64,000 nucleotides of DNA from Phytohabitans sp036906915 (GTDB taxonomy: Bacteria; Actinomycetota; Actinomycetes; Mycobacteriales; Micromonosporaceae): positions 1 through 64,000 of the forward strand of contig NZ_JBAKHX010000016.1 of the NCBI RefSeq assembly GCF_036906915.1, read 5' to 3'. The notes below the pieces were generated by a model. The model saw nothing but the letters and a program-made list of their open reading frames with translations. It did no database searches and was not told the origin of the DNA. Shown here in pieces: positions 1 to 6,978 of this stretch. Within the stretch, counting starts at the first letter, position 1, and each line of letters begins with the position of its first letter. Both the position numbers and the translations under genes were made by a program.

Positions 1-149
1 CCCGCCGAACCAGCGCCTCGTCGTTGCCTGACCCTGCCCGCGAACACCAGACGTTCACCTCCGTGATGGATCCCCTGGCTACTGCCAGTACGTGCATCCA
101 TGCATTGATTGCCTGGGATGACCATAGGTCACTCACCACTCTCCGTAGT

Positions 150-806
150 TCACCCGATCAGACGACGTGAACGGTTCAACGTCGACAGAGAATTCTTCGG
201 ATTGTTCTGGAGGTGCCGTTCGGATCTCGTGCTGATGACGGCACTCAGAGCGAACCCGGCGGCAAAGGCCACCATGGTCAGCACACCGCGTGGCCAGAAG
301 ATGTGACTGTCCACAAACGAGTAGCTGGCGGCAAGAAGCAGCAGCGAGCCGGGTACGGTGCGGGCACCGTGCCGCAGGAACAGCGCCACCGACGCGGCGA
401 GCGTCGCGGCTCCGAGAGCGTACGCGCCCACATAGCCGAGCCGGTCGCCAGTATCGAACAGGGCCTGCACCGACGCGCCGACTTCGGCCCGGCCGGCGGC
501 CTCGCTGGCCACCGTGCCGGCGGCCACGCCGGCAACCGTGTCGAGCCCGGTGTAGAAGGTGGCGTAGATGAAGGCGCCGACCCACACAGCGACCGTCGCG
601 ACGCCAACCGCATCGCGGGCCGGACGCCCCCACAGCGGCACGACGAGCCCGAGGGCGAGCAGTGGGAACACCGGCAGCAGCACGATGTGCAACGTGACCC
701 ACCGGTCGGCCGTGGCCGCGGTCAACAGGTGTGGATGGACGAGCCCGACCGCGGCCAACAGGACCGGCGTGGCTGTCACGAGCACGACCGTTCGCAGGGT
801 GCGCAT
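150..806 (-). CDS. Hypothetical multi-pass membrane protein
   Basis: 218 residues with about six hydrophobic segments (near residues 5-25, 38-62, 68-98, 123-147, 153-173 and 178-196) and a short polar C-terminal tail rich in Asn, Ser and Arg. I recognise no family or catalytic motif. It lies divergent from the TlpA-like lipoprotein gene at 957, with about 150 bases between them that must hold both promoters. The ATG at 806 is the first start that gives a clean N-terminal membrane helix; longer readings upstream are Arg/Ala-rich and look non-coding. The role is unknown. Confidence 0.75.
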   Translation of the reverse strand: MRTLRTVVLVTATPVLLAAVGLVHPHLLTAATADRWVTLHIVLLPVFPLLALGLVVPLWGRPARDAVGVATVAVWVGAFIYATFYTGLDTVAGVAAGTVASEAAGRAEVGASVQALFDTGDRLGYVGAYALGAATLAASVALFLRHGARTVPGSLLLLAASYSFVDSHIFWPRGVLTMVAFAAGFALSAVISTRSERHLQNNPKNSLSTLNRSRRLIG

Positions 807-956
807 CCGGCGATCCTAGGGCGCCAACGGGTGCGAAAACCGCGGCGAAAGAATCCGGTAAGAACTCCCTGCCGGCTGTAAGCATTTGGTAAGAGGTTCA
901 TCAGCAACCGTCGTGGTTAGCTGGTTACGCCATGCCCAAGCGTAAATGGGGGTTCG

Positions 957-1535
957 ATGTCCCGGATCGGAAGCGGCGTTGGGATCGTCGCTGTCGCCTT
1001 GGTCCTCGCCGGCTGCGGCGCGGACGCTCCGCCGGCATCAAGCTCGACCGCGAACACCAGCACAGCCGCCACCACACCGTCGCCGTCGCCGAGCCCCGCG
1101 AGCACCACGAGTGGCGCCGCCCCCGACGCGCCGCAGATACTGCGGTTCACCGCCACCACCGTGGATGGCGCACAGTTCGACGCGGCGACGCTGGCCGGCA
1201 AGCCCGCTGTGCTGTGGTTCTGGGCGGCGTGGTGCCCGCGCTGCCGCGCGGCCGCGGACGACGTGGCGGGCATCCAGCGAGACTTCGCAGGCAAGGTCAC
1301 AGTGGTCGGGGTTGCCGGGCTCAACAGCGGCGACGCCGCGATGCGCGAGTTCGTCGCTGACCGTAGCATCGGAGGTTTCGTCAACCTCGCTGACGACAAG
1401 GGCGAAATCTGGCGGCGCTTCGACGTGACCACTCAGGAGTACTACGTGATCCTCGACAGGAGCGGTACGGTCGTCCACAAGGGACCGTTGAGTCCGGACG
1501 CCTTGCGCGATCGGGTCACCGCGCTGGCCGGCTGA
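957..1535 (+). CDS. TlpA/ResA-like thiol-disulfide lipoprotein
   Basis: 192 residues. The N-terminus is a lipoprotein signal ending in the lipobox LAGC, so Cys20 should be lipidated and the protein tethered outside the membrane. A Ser/Thr/Pro-rich spacer (residues 22-58) leads into a thioredoxin-fold domain with active site WCPRC (Cys93, Cys96). Members of this family reduce or oxidise disulfides in exported proteins or apocytochromes. The next gene, nine bases away, encodes a CcdA-like membrane protein, the usual source of electrons for such a domain. The ATG has a G-rich ribosome site just upstream. No cytochrome gene is visible here, so the client is unknown. Confidence 0.88.
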   Translation: MSRIGSGVGIVAVALVLAGCGADAPPASSSTANTSTAATTPSPSPSPASTTSGAAPDAPQILRFTATTVDGAQFDAATLAGKPAVLWFWAAWCPRCRAAADDVAGIQRDFAGKVTVVGVAGLNSGDAAMREFVADRSIGGFVNLADDKGEIWRRFDVTTQEYYVILDRSGTVVHKGPLSPDALRDRVTALAG

Positions 1536-1544
1536 GGACCAACG

Positions 1545-2396
1545 GTGTTCGACGCCCCGTACGCGCTGGCGCTGGTGGCGGGACTACTGGCTGCCGTCAA
1601 CCCGTGCGGGTTCGCTCTGCTGCCGGCGTATCTGTCGTTCCTGATCCTCGATGACAGTACGGCCGAGGGCGGCCGAGGCCGCGCCGCCGGCCGCGCTCTG
1701 ACATTGACCGCGGCGATGACGGCTGGATTCGTCGCCGTGTTCGGTGGGTTCGGCCTGCTGGCCGCGCCCGCCGCCGACCTGGTCGCCCGGCACCTGCCCT
1801 GGGTGAGCATCGCGATCGGGCTGGTCCTGTTGGCCGCGGGCGGGTGGCTGTTGGCCGGCCGGCAACTCCCGGCACTGGGTGTCAAGATCGGGACGGGACC
1901 GGAGGTGAGCCGCCGGTTCGGCGCCATAACTCTGTTCGGCGCGTCATATGCGATCGCTTCGCTGGGCTGCACCATCGGCCCGTTCCTGGCCGTAGTGGTC
2001 GCTGGGTTCCGCACCGACTCCGTCTTCGCTGGCGTCGGCTTGTTTCTGGCATACGCCGCCGGCATGACGCTCGTCATCGGCACGGTAGCTATGGCTGTGG
2101 CGCTTGCCCGGACCTCGCTGATCCTCCGGATACGCCGCGCCGCCCCGTTCATCAACCGCGCCGCCGGCGGCTTGCTGCTGGTCGCCGGTGGCTATGTGGC
2201 CTGGTACGGCTGGTACGAACTGCGTGTCTTCCGCGACGGTGACACGACCGACCCGATCATCGACACCGCCACCCGTGCCCAGGCCACTATCGCACGCTGG
2301 CTGGACCAGGCCGGTCCAGCAGTCGCGGCAGCGACCTTCGCCGCCCTGCTGCTCGCGACCGTGGCCGCGCAACTGTTGCGCCGTACGAGACGCTGA
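1545..2396 (+). CDS. CcdA/DsbD-like transmembrane electron carrier
   Basis: 283 residues, about six to seven membrane helices. The family's two redox cysteines are visible in their usual settings: Cys21 in NPCG near the start and Cys142 in LGCT in the middle of the protein. CcdA proteins carry reducing equivalents from cytosolic thioredoxin across the membrane to an external thioredoxin-fold partner, here most probably the lipoprotein encoded just upstream. The C-terminal 60 residues extend beyond the minimal CcdA core and include another hydrophobic segment. The start is GTG with GAGGA upstream. A hairpin at 2442-2474 follows the gene. Confidence 0.88.
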   Translation: MFDAPYALALVAGLLAAVNPCGFALLPAYLSFLILDDSTAEGGRGRAAGRALTLTAAMTAGFVAVFGGFGLLAAPAADLVARHLPWVSIAIGLVLLAAGGWLLAGRQLPALGVKIGTGPEVSRRFGAITLFGASYAIASLGCTIGPFLAVVVAGFRTDSVFAGVGLFLAYAAGMTLVIGTVAMAVALARTSLILRIRRAAPFINRAAGGLLLVAGGYVAWYGWYELRVFRDGDTTDPIIDTATRAQATIARWLDQAGPAVAAATFAALLLATVAAQLLRRTRR

Positions 2397-2441
2397 CTCC
2401 ACACCGACTGGCCTCCGAGGAGCCCGAACTACTAGCCGGAG

Positions 2442-2474
2442 AGGTGCGGGCGGCCTTCCGGCCGCTCCGCACCT
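2442..2474. terminator. Bidirectional hairpin terminator
   Basis: Inverted repeat AGGTGCGG-(G)CGGCC / GGCCG-CTCCGCACCT with a 4-base TTCC loop and one bulged base. It sits between the convergent ends of the CcdA gene (2396) and the ABC exporter (2514), so it can serve both. No long U tract, as is usual in actinomycetes. Confidence 0.6.
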
Positions 2475-2513
2475 GAAACCACTCCCCTGGCGTTCCCCCG
2501 CCGCCGCGCGAGC

Positions 2514-4436
2514 TCAGCCGGTATCCGCGTGCCGGCCAGCGCCCCCCGGGCCTGGCGCAACCGCACCAGGCCCATCCGCCGGAACGCGCGCGTGCGCCTC
2601 GCCCTGGCCGACGGCCGTGCCGAGGAATCCGCCGGACTGCCGCAACCACAGGTCCGCGTAGAGGCCGCCACGTTCGAGCAACTCGGCGTGGGTTCCCTGC
2701 TCCGCGATCCGGCCGGCGTCGAGGACCACGATCCGGTCCATCCGGGCGATGGTGGAGAGCCTGTGCGCGATCGCGATCACGGTACGGCCGGTCATCACCT
2801 CGCCGAGCGTCTCGTGGATGGCGGCCTCCGCCTCGGAGTCCAGCGCGGACGTGGCCTCGTCCAGCACCAGGATCGGCGCGTTCCGGTAGAACGCGCGGGC
2901 CAGTGCGATCCGCTGCCGCTGTCCGCCGGACAGGCGCACGCCCCGCTCGCCGACGTACGCGTCCAGGCCGGTCCGGCCATCCGCGTCCCTCAGCCTGGCG
3001 ACGAACCCGTCGGCGGATGCCCGGCGCACCGCTGCCTCGATCTGCGCATCGCCGGCGCCACCGGGGCCCGCGATGTTCTCCCGGACCGAGCGGTGCAGCA
3101 GGGCGGCCTCCTGGGCAACCATGGCGATCTGGGCGCGCAGGCTCTCCTGTGTCACGTCGGTGATGTCGGTGCCGTCGATCGTGATCTTGCCGGACTCCGC
3201 GTCGTGGAACCGCAGCAGCAGGCCGACCAGCGTGGACTTGCCCGCACCGGACCGGCCGACGATGCCGACCCGCTCACCGGCGGCGACGTCGAGGCTCAGC
3301 TGGTCGAGCCCGCCCTCACCGCGACCATAGTGGTGGCTGACCCGTGAGAAGCTGATGGCTCCACCCCGCACCCGCAGCGGGGTCGCCTGAGGTTTGTCGG
3401 CCACCGCGAGCGGTTGCGCGATGGTCCGCAGGGCGCGACGCAGTGCGCCGACGGACCCGAACAGCGACGACACGGCGTCCAACAGCCACTCCGCCATCGC
3501 GGTGATTCGGAAACTGAGCGCCAGTGCGGCGGCGACAAGTCCCAAGGGCGCGGCGTCGGTACGCCAGAGCGCGATCCCGTATCCGACGAGTCCGACCAGC
3601 AGCGCGCTGCTCAGCGCCATCATGGTGCTGTTGATCGTCACCTCGACCCGCTGGAGGTCCAGATGCGCGCGCCTGGCCAGCGCGAAAACCCGGCGGTCGT
3701 GCTCGGTTCGGGAATCCTGGCCGCCGAGCAGCGCGAGCGTGTCGACGTTCGCGTACGAGTCGACGAGCAGGCCGGTCAGCGCGGACTCCGCGTCCTGCAG
3801 GCGTTCCGATGCGCGCCGGTAACGCGGCACTGCCCACAGCATGAGCAGCGCGTACGCCAGGATCCAGGCGGCCAGCGGGAGCAGCAGGCGGGCGTCGATC
3901 GTGGACATCAGCCACACCGAGCCGGCTATGTAGGCGATCACGAACACAAGCGTGTGGATGACCGAGTAGGCGGCGGTGCTGGCGGCATCGCCGCCGTCGC
4001 GGACCCAGGTGGCGATGCGTCCGGCGAGGTCGTCGCGGAACCAGCCGACGGACTGCCGGGACACGTGCCGGTGTGCCCGCCAGCGGGCGAGCGAGCGGGC
4101 GTTGGCGCGGAACGCGATATCGTCCAACGCCTCGCCGACCAGGTTGATCAGTGGTCTGATCAGCAACACGAACACGGCCACGGTGAGCAGTTCGGTGCCG
4201 TGGCCGGCCCAGAGCGTGTCCGGGCTCGCGCCCGCCAGCGTGTCGACCAGGGATCCGGCGTACCCGATGAGCCACACCTCGATCGCGGCACACAGGATCG
4301 TAGTGGCGACGGCCGCCGCTACGACCGGCCGTAGCGGCCGAAGCTCCTGCAGCAGGAACTGCCGGACGCTGGCGGCAGGGGTCGGCTTTGGGCCGGTGGG
4401 GAAGGGGTTAACAGGGCTTTCGAACAGTCCTAGCAC
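2514..4436 (-). CDS. ABC exporter, fused permease-ATPase
   Basis: 640 residues: a six-helix type I exporter membrane domain (about 38-335) followed by an ATPase domain. Walker A GRSGAGKS (394-401), signature LSGGQRQR, Walker B ILVLDEATSALD and the switch IAHRLS are all intact, so it should be active as a dimer. It resembles single-polypeptide bacterial multidrug or peptide exporters. The last 40 residues are a Gly/Pro/Ala-rich tail beyond the usual end. The GTG start has GGAAAGG six bases upstream. A 29-codon ORF with a strong ribosome site (4408-4497) overlaps this start, and two further small ORFs lie upstream on the same strand, so the substrate may be a small peptide; that is inference. 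Confidence 0.9.
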   Translation of the reverse strand: MLGLFESPVNPFPTGPKPTPAASVRQFLLQELRPLRPVVAAAVATTILCAAIEVWLIGYAGSLVDTLAGASPDTLWAGHGTELLTVAVFVLLIRPLINLVGEALDDIAFRANARSLARWRAHRHVSRQSVGWFRDDLAGRIATWVRDGGDAASTAAYSVIHTLVFVIAYIAGSVWLMSTIDARLLLPLAAWILAYALLMLWAVPRYRRASERLQDAESALTGLLVDSYANVDTLALLGGQDSRTEHDRRVFALARRAHLDLQRVEVTINSTMMALSSALLVGLVGYGIALWRTDAAPLGLVAAALALSFRITAMAEWLLDAVSSLFGSVGALRRALRTIAQPLAVADKPQATPLRVRGGAISFSRVSHHYGRGEGGLDQLSLDVAAGERVGIVGRSGAGKSTLVGLLLRFHDAESGKITIDGTDITDVTQESLRAQIAMVAQEAALLHRSVRENIAGPGGAGDAQIEAAVRRASADGFVARLRDADGRTGLDAYVGERGVRLSGGQRQRIALARAFYRNAPILVLDEATSALDSEAEAAIHETLGEVMTGRTVIAIAHRLSTIARMDRIVVLDAGRIAEQGTHAELLERGGLYADLWLRQSGGFLGTAVGQGEAHARVPADGPGAVAPGPGGAGRHADTG

Positions 4437-4497
4437 GAAGTGCCTTTCCGGCGGTGGAGACAGACAAGGAACCCGGGAAACCGCCGGACGTCCTCAT
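4408..4497 (-). CDS. Possible 29-residue upstream ORF / leader peptide
   Basis: ATG preceded by AGGAG seven bases upstream, one of the best ribosome sites in this region. The ORF runs 29 codons (ends in a single Cys) and overlaps the ABC exporter start out of frame, so its translation could couple to or control the exporter. Composition is Ser/Gly/Arg-rich with no membrane segment. It may be only a translational leader. No family recognised. Confidence 0.3.
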   Translation of the reverse strand: MRTSGGFPGSLSVSTAGKALRARTVRKPC

Positions 4498-4621
4498 GAT
4501 CAATCTCCTCTTCGTGTCGATGGGAGTGGTCCTCCTCGCGAGGCTAGGGGGTTTCGTGCGGCGCCGCCTTCCATTTTGTGGGTCATGTCGGGAGGCGTGA
4601 ATGTCGTCGCGTGTGGAGCTC

Positions 4622-4726
4622 TTAGCGCCACACCTTGAACCTGACGGTCTGGATGTCCGGATCGATGTAGTCGACGTCGTACAACATCAGGAATCGGGCG
4701 TTGTCGGGAATGTCGCGCGCCACCAC
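4622..4726 (-). CDS. Possible small peptide or frameshifted 3' end of the upstream ORF
   Basis: 34 codons from tandem GTG codons to TAA. The translation is unusually protein-like for so short a frame: acidic and aromatic, containing MLYDVDYIDPDIQT near its end. It starts 26 bases after the stop of the 65-residue ORF at 4753-4950 and is in another frame. It could be a separate peptide, or the true C-terminus of that ORF after a frameshift. The IDP-Q-T pattern faintly recalls ATP-grasp-modified peptide cores, but no ATP-grasp gene is present in the window. Confidence 0.22.
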   Translation of the reverse strand: MVARDIPDNARFLMLYDVDYIDPDIQTVRFKVWR

Positions 4727-4752
4727 CGCAGCGCGATCCCGGTCCGGTCGGC

Positions 4753-4950
4753 TCAGGTGCGGTGTTCGACCGCTTTGACGGGTCCGACGTCGAACGGTGC
4801 TCGAAGCCGCGTCATCGCGGCCTCACTCTCGTCGGGCACCGACCGGGGCGGTCCCGACGTCTCGGAGTCCGGCTCCGGCTCCGGCTGGAAAAGATCCCCA
4901 TATGATCCGAACGCCTTCGGGATTCGGTCGGGGGTTTCCTCACTGGTCAT
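4753..4950 (-). CDS. Hypothetical 65-residue acidic peptide
   Basis: The ATG has AGGAG six bases upstream, which argues for real translation. The product is hydrophilic and acidic with a Pro/Glu repeat stretch (residues 22-29) and ends near RLRAPFDVGPVKAVEHRT. There is no signal peptide or membrane helix. It heads a run of small minus-strand ORFs leading into the ABC exporter at 4436, and a hairpin at 5018-5043 separates it from the gene upstream. It could be a modified-peptide precursor or a small cytosolic protein; I do not recognise it. Confidence 0.42.
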   Translation of the reverse strand: MTSEETPDRIPKAFGSYGDLFQPEPEPDSETSGPPRSVPDESEAAMTRLRAPFDVGPVKAVEHRT

Positions 4951-5017
4951 TTTCGGCTCCTATGCAAGCGACTGAGCGAAGAGTGCTGCCCGCTTGCCAA
5001 AACGCGAGCCGGCGGGG

Positions 5018-5043
5018 TTTGGGGTACCGCCGCGTACCCCAAA
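5018..5043. terminator. Hairpin, probable terminator of the 5189 gene
   Basis: Perfect 10-bp inverted repeat TTTGGGGTAC / GTACCCCAAA around a 6-base loop CGCCGC. It lies about 145 bases past the stop of the CPBP-like gene and about 70 bases upstream of the 65-residue ORF, both on the minus strand. An operator role is possible because the arms are so regular. Confidence 0.5.
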
Positions 5044-5188
5044 GGCCAACCGTACGCGCAGAGGTACTTGCTCGTTTGAGGCGGGCTCGGACTGGCGCCG
5101 TGAGCCATAACACATTTCCATAGTGGACGGATCAGGTCGTCGGCTCGGTGGGGCTACTACCGATCGGTTGGTGGCGGCCGGTGTGCCG

Positions 5189-6226
5189 TTACTTGAGATG
5201 GAAGACGTGGACCATGTGTGGTGCGTCGATGAGGGTGTGTGGCGCCAGTGCGTGGTAGGCCCAGACGTGAACCCATGCGTTGCCGGTCCGCACCGTGAGC
5301 ACCGTCTTGAACATTCCCGGCGCGAAGTAGGTCAACAGCAGGAAGACGATCGACAGGACGGCGTTGCCCGGAGACGTGAAAACCGTCCAGGCGTCCCAGA
5401 TGTGCAGCGCCGTGTAGGTGAGACCGCCGAGTATCACGGTGGCCGCCGTCGATCCGGTCAGTCGCAGGAAGCGCGGCACCAGGATCGCGTAGATGAAGAT
5501 CATGGCCGGTAGGACGGCGCCAGCCAGGTACAGCGTGAAGGTCAGTGGAGCCCCAAGCGCGAGTTGGCCGGGGCTCAGATCGAAGATCCCTGGGGCGAGC
5601 ACCGCGATCTGGACCAATGTCTCGATCACCAGGACTACGCCGATGAGAACGCTGTCGGCCCGGCGGTTGCTCGATCGGAGGTTGAGCGCCTCGGCGGAGT
5701 AGCGCCGCCGGAAGAACAGGAGCGGAACCACCGCGTAGACCAAGAGGTTGTAGGTCGCCCAGGCGAGGGACTCGATCGGGCTGACATGGTCGTGCGTTCC
5801 GTAGATCGAGCCGGCCAGGTGAAGCCCAAAAGGGTGCCATCCGGCGAGTCGGGCAAGGACGAAGCCTAGCCCCAACCCGGCAGCCCCATAGAGAAGCAGG
5901 AACAGCGTCTCCCGGGCGGCCACCGACCGTTCCGGCGCACGGTCGGCCAGGTTGGGCGGCGTCCGGCCACGGGTGAGCCGATACGTCAGCAGGGTGAGCA
6001 GGAGCACCTCCGCCAGGGCCAGGTTGGCGTCCACCAGATGGCCGACCGGGGTGCGGGTCGCAGCGGCCGGCCAGTCGAACGGGAGTGCGTCTCCCGCCAC
6101 CGCCAGGACCAGCACGTTGGCGGCGAGCCAGCCGATGGCCGTCAGCCGCACGCTGCGCTTGTGCAGCAACGCGCTCAGGGCAGACCAGGGCGATCGTGGC
6201 GGCAGGCCGGTGCGGGAGATCATCAC
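5189..6226 (-). CDS. Multi-pass membrane protein, CPBP-protease-like
   Basis: 345 residues with eight or more membrane helices. The C-terminal third resembles the CPBP (Abi/Rce1) fold: LTYTALH and a late His-rich segment (WVHVWAYHALAPH) sit where that family's His motifs fall. The diagnostic EExxxR motif is not seen, so it may not be a protease. GTG at 6226 (or ATG 6223) is preferred because GGAGG lies just upstream; a longer ATG reading at 6253 would begin inside the first repeat of the 6247-6294 regulatory region. It is divergent from a TetR gene and probably its target. Confidence 0.68.
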   Translation of the reverse strand: MMISRTGLPPRSPWSALSALLHKRSVRLTAIGWLAANVLVLAVAGDALPFDWPAAATRTPVGHLVDANLALAEVLLLTLLTYRLTRGRTPPNLADRAPERSVAARETLFLLLYGAAGLGLGFVLARLAGWHPFGLHLAGSIYGTHDHVSPIESLAWATYNLLVYAVVPLLFFRRRYSAEALNLRSSNRRADSVLIGVVLVIETLVQIAVLAPGIFDLSPGQLALGAPLTFTLYLAGAVLPAMIFIYAILVPRFLRLTGSTAATVILGGLTYTALHIWDAWTVFTSPGNAVLSIVFLLLTYFAPGMFKTVLTVRTGNAWVHVWAYHALAPHTLIDAPHMVHVFHLK

Positions 6227-6246
6227 CAGCTGCCTCCAGGATCTTT

Positions 6247-6294
6247 GTAACACGACTGTACTAACACGAGCCGCAGCGTAACACGACTGTGCTA
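6247..6294. promoter_or_regulatory. Paired 17-bp direct repeats, probable TetR operators
   Basis: GTAACACGACTGTACTA (6247-6263) and GTAACACGACTGTGCTA (6278-6294) differ at one base and are 31 bp apart, about three helical turns, so a protein would bind the same face. Each has an internal ACA-N4-TGT dyad. They lie between the divergent CPBP-like gene and the TetR gene at 6305, the usual place for autoregulation. Confidence 0.62.
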
Positions 6295-6304
6295 TAAAAG
6301 GTCA

Positions 6305-6925
6305 ATGCCCAAGGTGGTGGATCCGGCAGAGCGTCGACGGGAGCTGGTCGAAGCCGTATGGCGGGTGATACGCCGCGACGGTCTTGAGCAGGCCTCGGTC
6401 CGCAACGTCGCCCGCGAGGCGGGACTGTCGATGGGCTCGCTGCGTCACTACTTCGCAAGCCAGTCCGAGCTCATGGTGTTCGCGTTCCGGACGGTCATCG
6501 ACCGAATCGAATCCCGCCTCGCCGCACTGGAACCCGAGCCCGACCCCAGGCGGAGGGCGCAGCGCGTGCTCGCCGAACTGCTCCCACTCGACGACGAACG
6601 TCAGGCAGAGAACGAAGTCTGGTTGGCCTTCACATCCCGGGCCATGGTCGACCCCGCACTTCGAGCCCTACGGGACGAGGGATACGACGCCCTCCGGGAC
6701 GGCTGTAAAACGATAATCACCGACCTGTCCGCAGCCGGCCTCGCCCCGACCGACATACAGGCCGAGAGCCGACGCCTGCACGCCCTGCTGGACGGCCTCG
6801 CCGTCCACGCGGCCATGCGACCGGACATCCACACCGCCCAGTCGTTGGCAGCCGCCATCGCACATCATCTGGACGCCCTCGCGGCCGAAGCCCCGGCGAC
6901 ACCTCTACCGGTGCCGCCGGATTGA
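6305..6925 (+). CDS. TetR-family transcriptional regulator
   Basis: 206 residues. The N-terminal 50 residues form a typical TetR helix-turn-helix (QASVRNVAREAGLSMGSLRHYF). The C-terminal ligand domain resembles the BetI/TetR_C_6 type, with a long helical segment after residue 80. It is divergent from the CPBP-like membrane protein, and the intergenic region holds two nearly identical repeats. The simplest model is repression of itself and of the neighbour. The ligand is unknown. Confidence 0.9.
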   Translation: MPKVVDPAERRRELVEAVWRVIRRDGLEQASVRNVAREAGLSMGSLRHYFASQSELMVFAFRTVIDRIESRLAALEPEPDPRRRAQRVLAELLPLDDERQAENEVWLAFTSRAMVDPALRALRDEGYDALRDGCKTIITDLSAAGLAPTDIQAESRRLHALLDGLAVHAAMRPDIHTAQSLAAAIAHHLDALAAEAPATPLPVPPD

Positions 6926-6949
6926 CGGCCAACCCCCACAACAATGGCG

Positions 6950-6975
6950 CGCGCCCCGGCAGGCACCGGGGCGCG
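6950..6975. terminator. Bidirectional terminator hairpin
   Basis: Perfect 10-bp stem CGCGCCCCGG / CCGGGGCGCG with loop CAGGCA, between the convergent TetR (ends 6925) and GH59 (ends 6979) genes. Confidence 0.7.
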
Positions 6976-6978
6976 TGC

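Noticed and set aside
1..149. Window start upstream of the first gene
   Set aside because: No frame with a ribosome site or recognisable sequence; a gene running off the left edge could not be supported.
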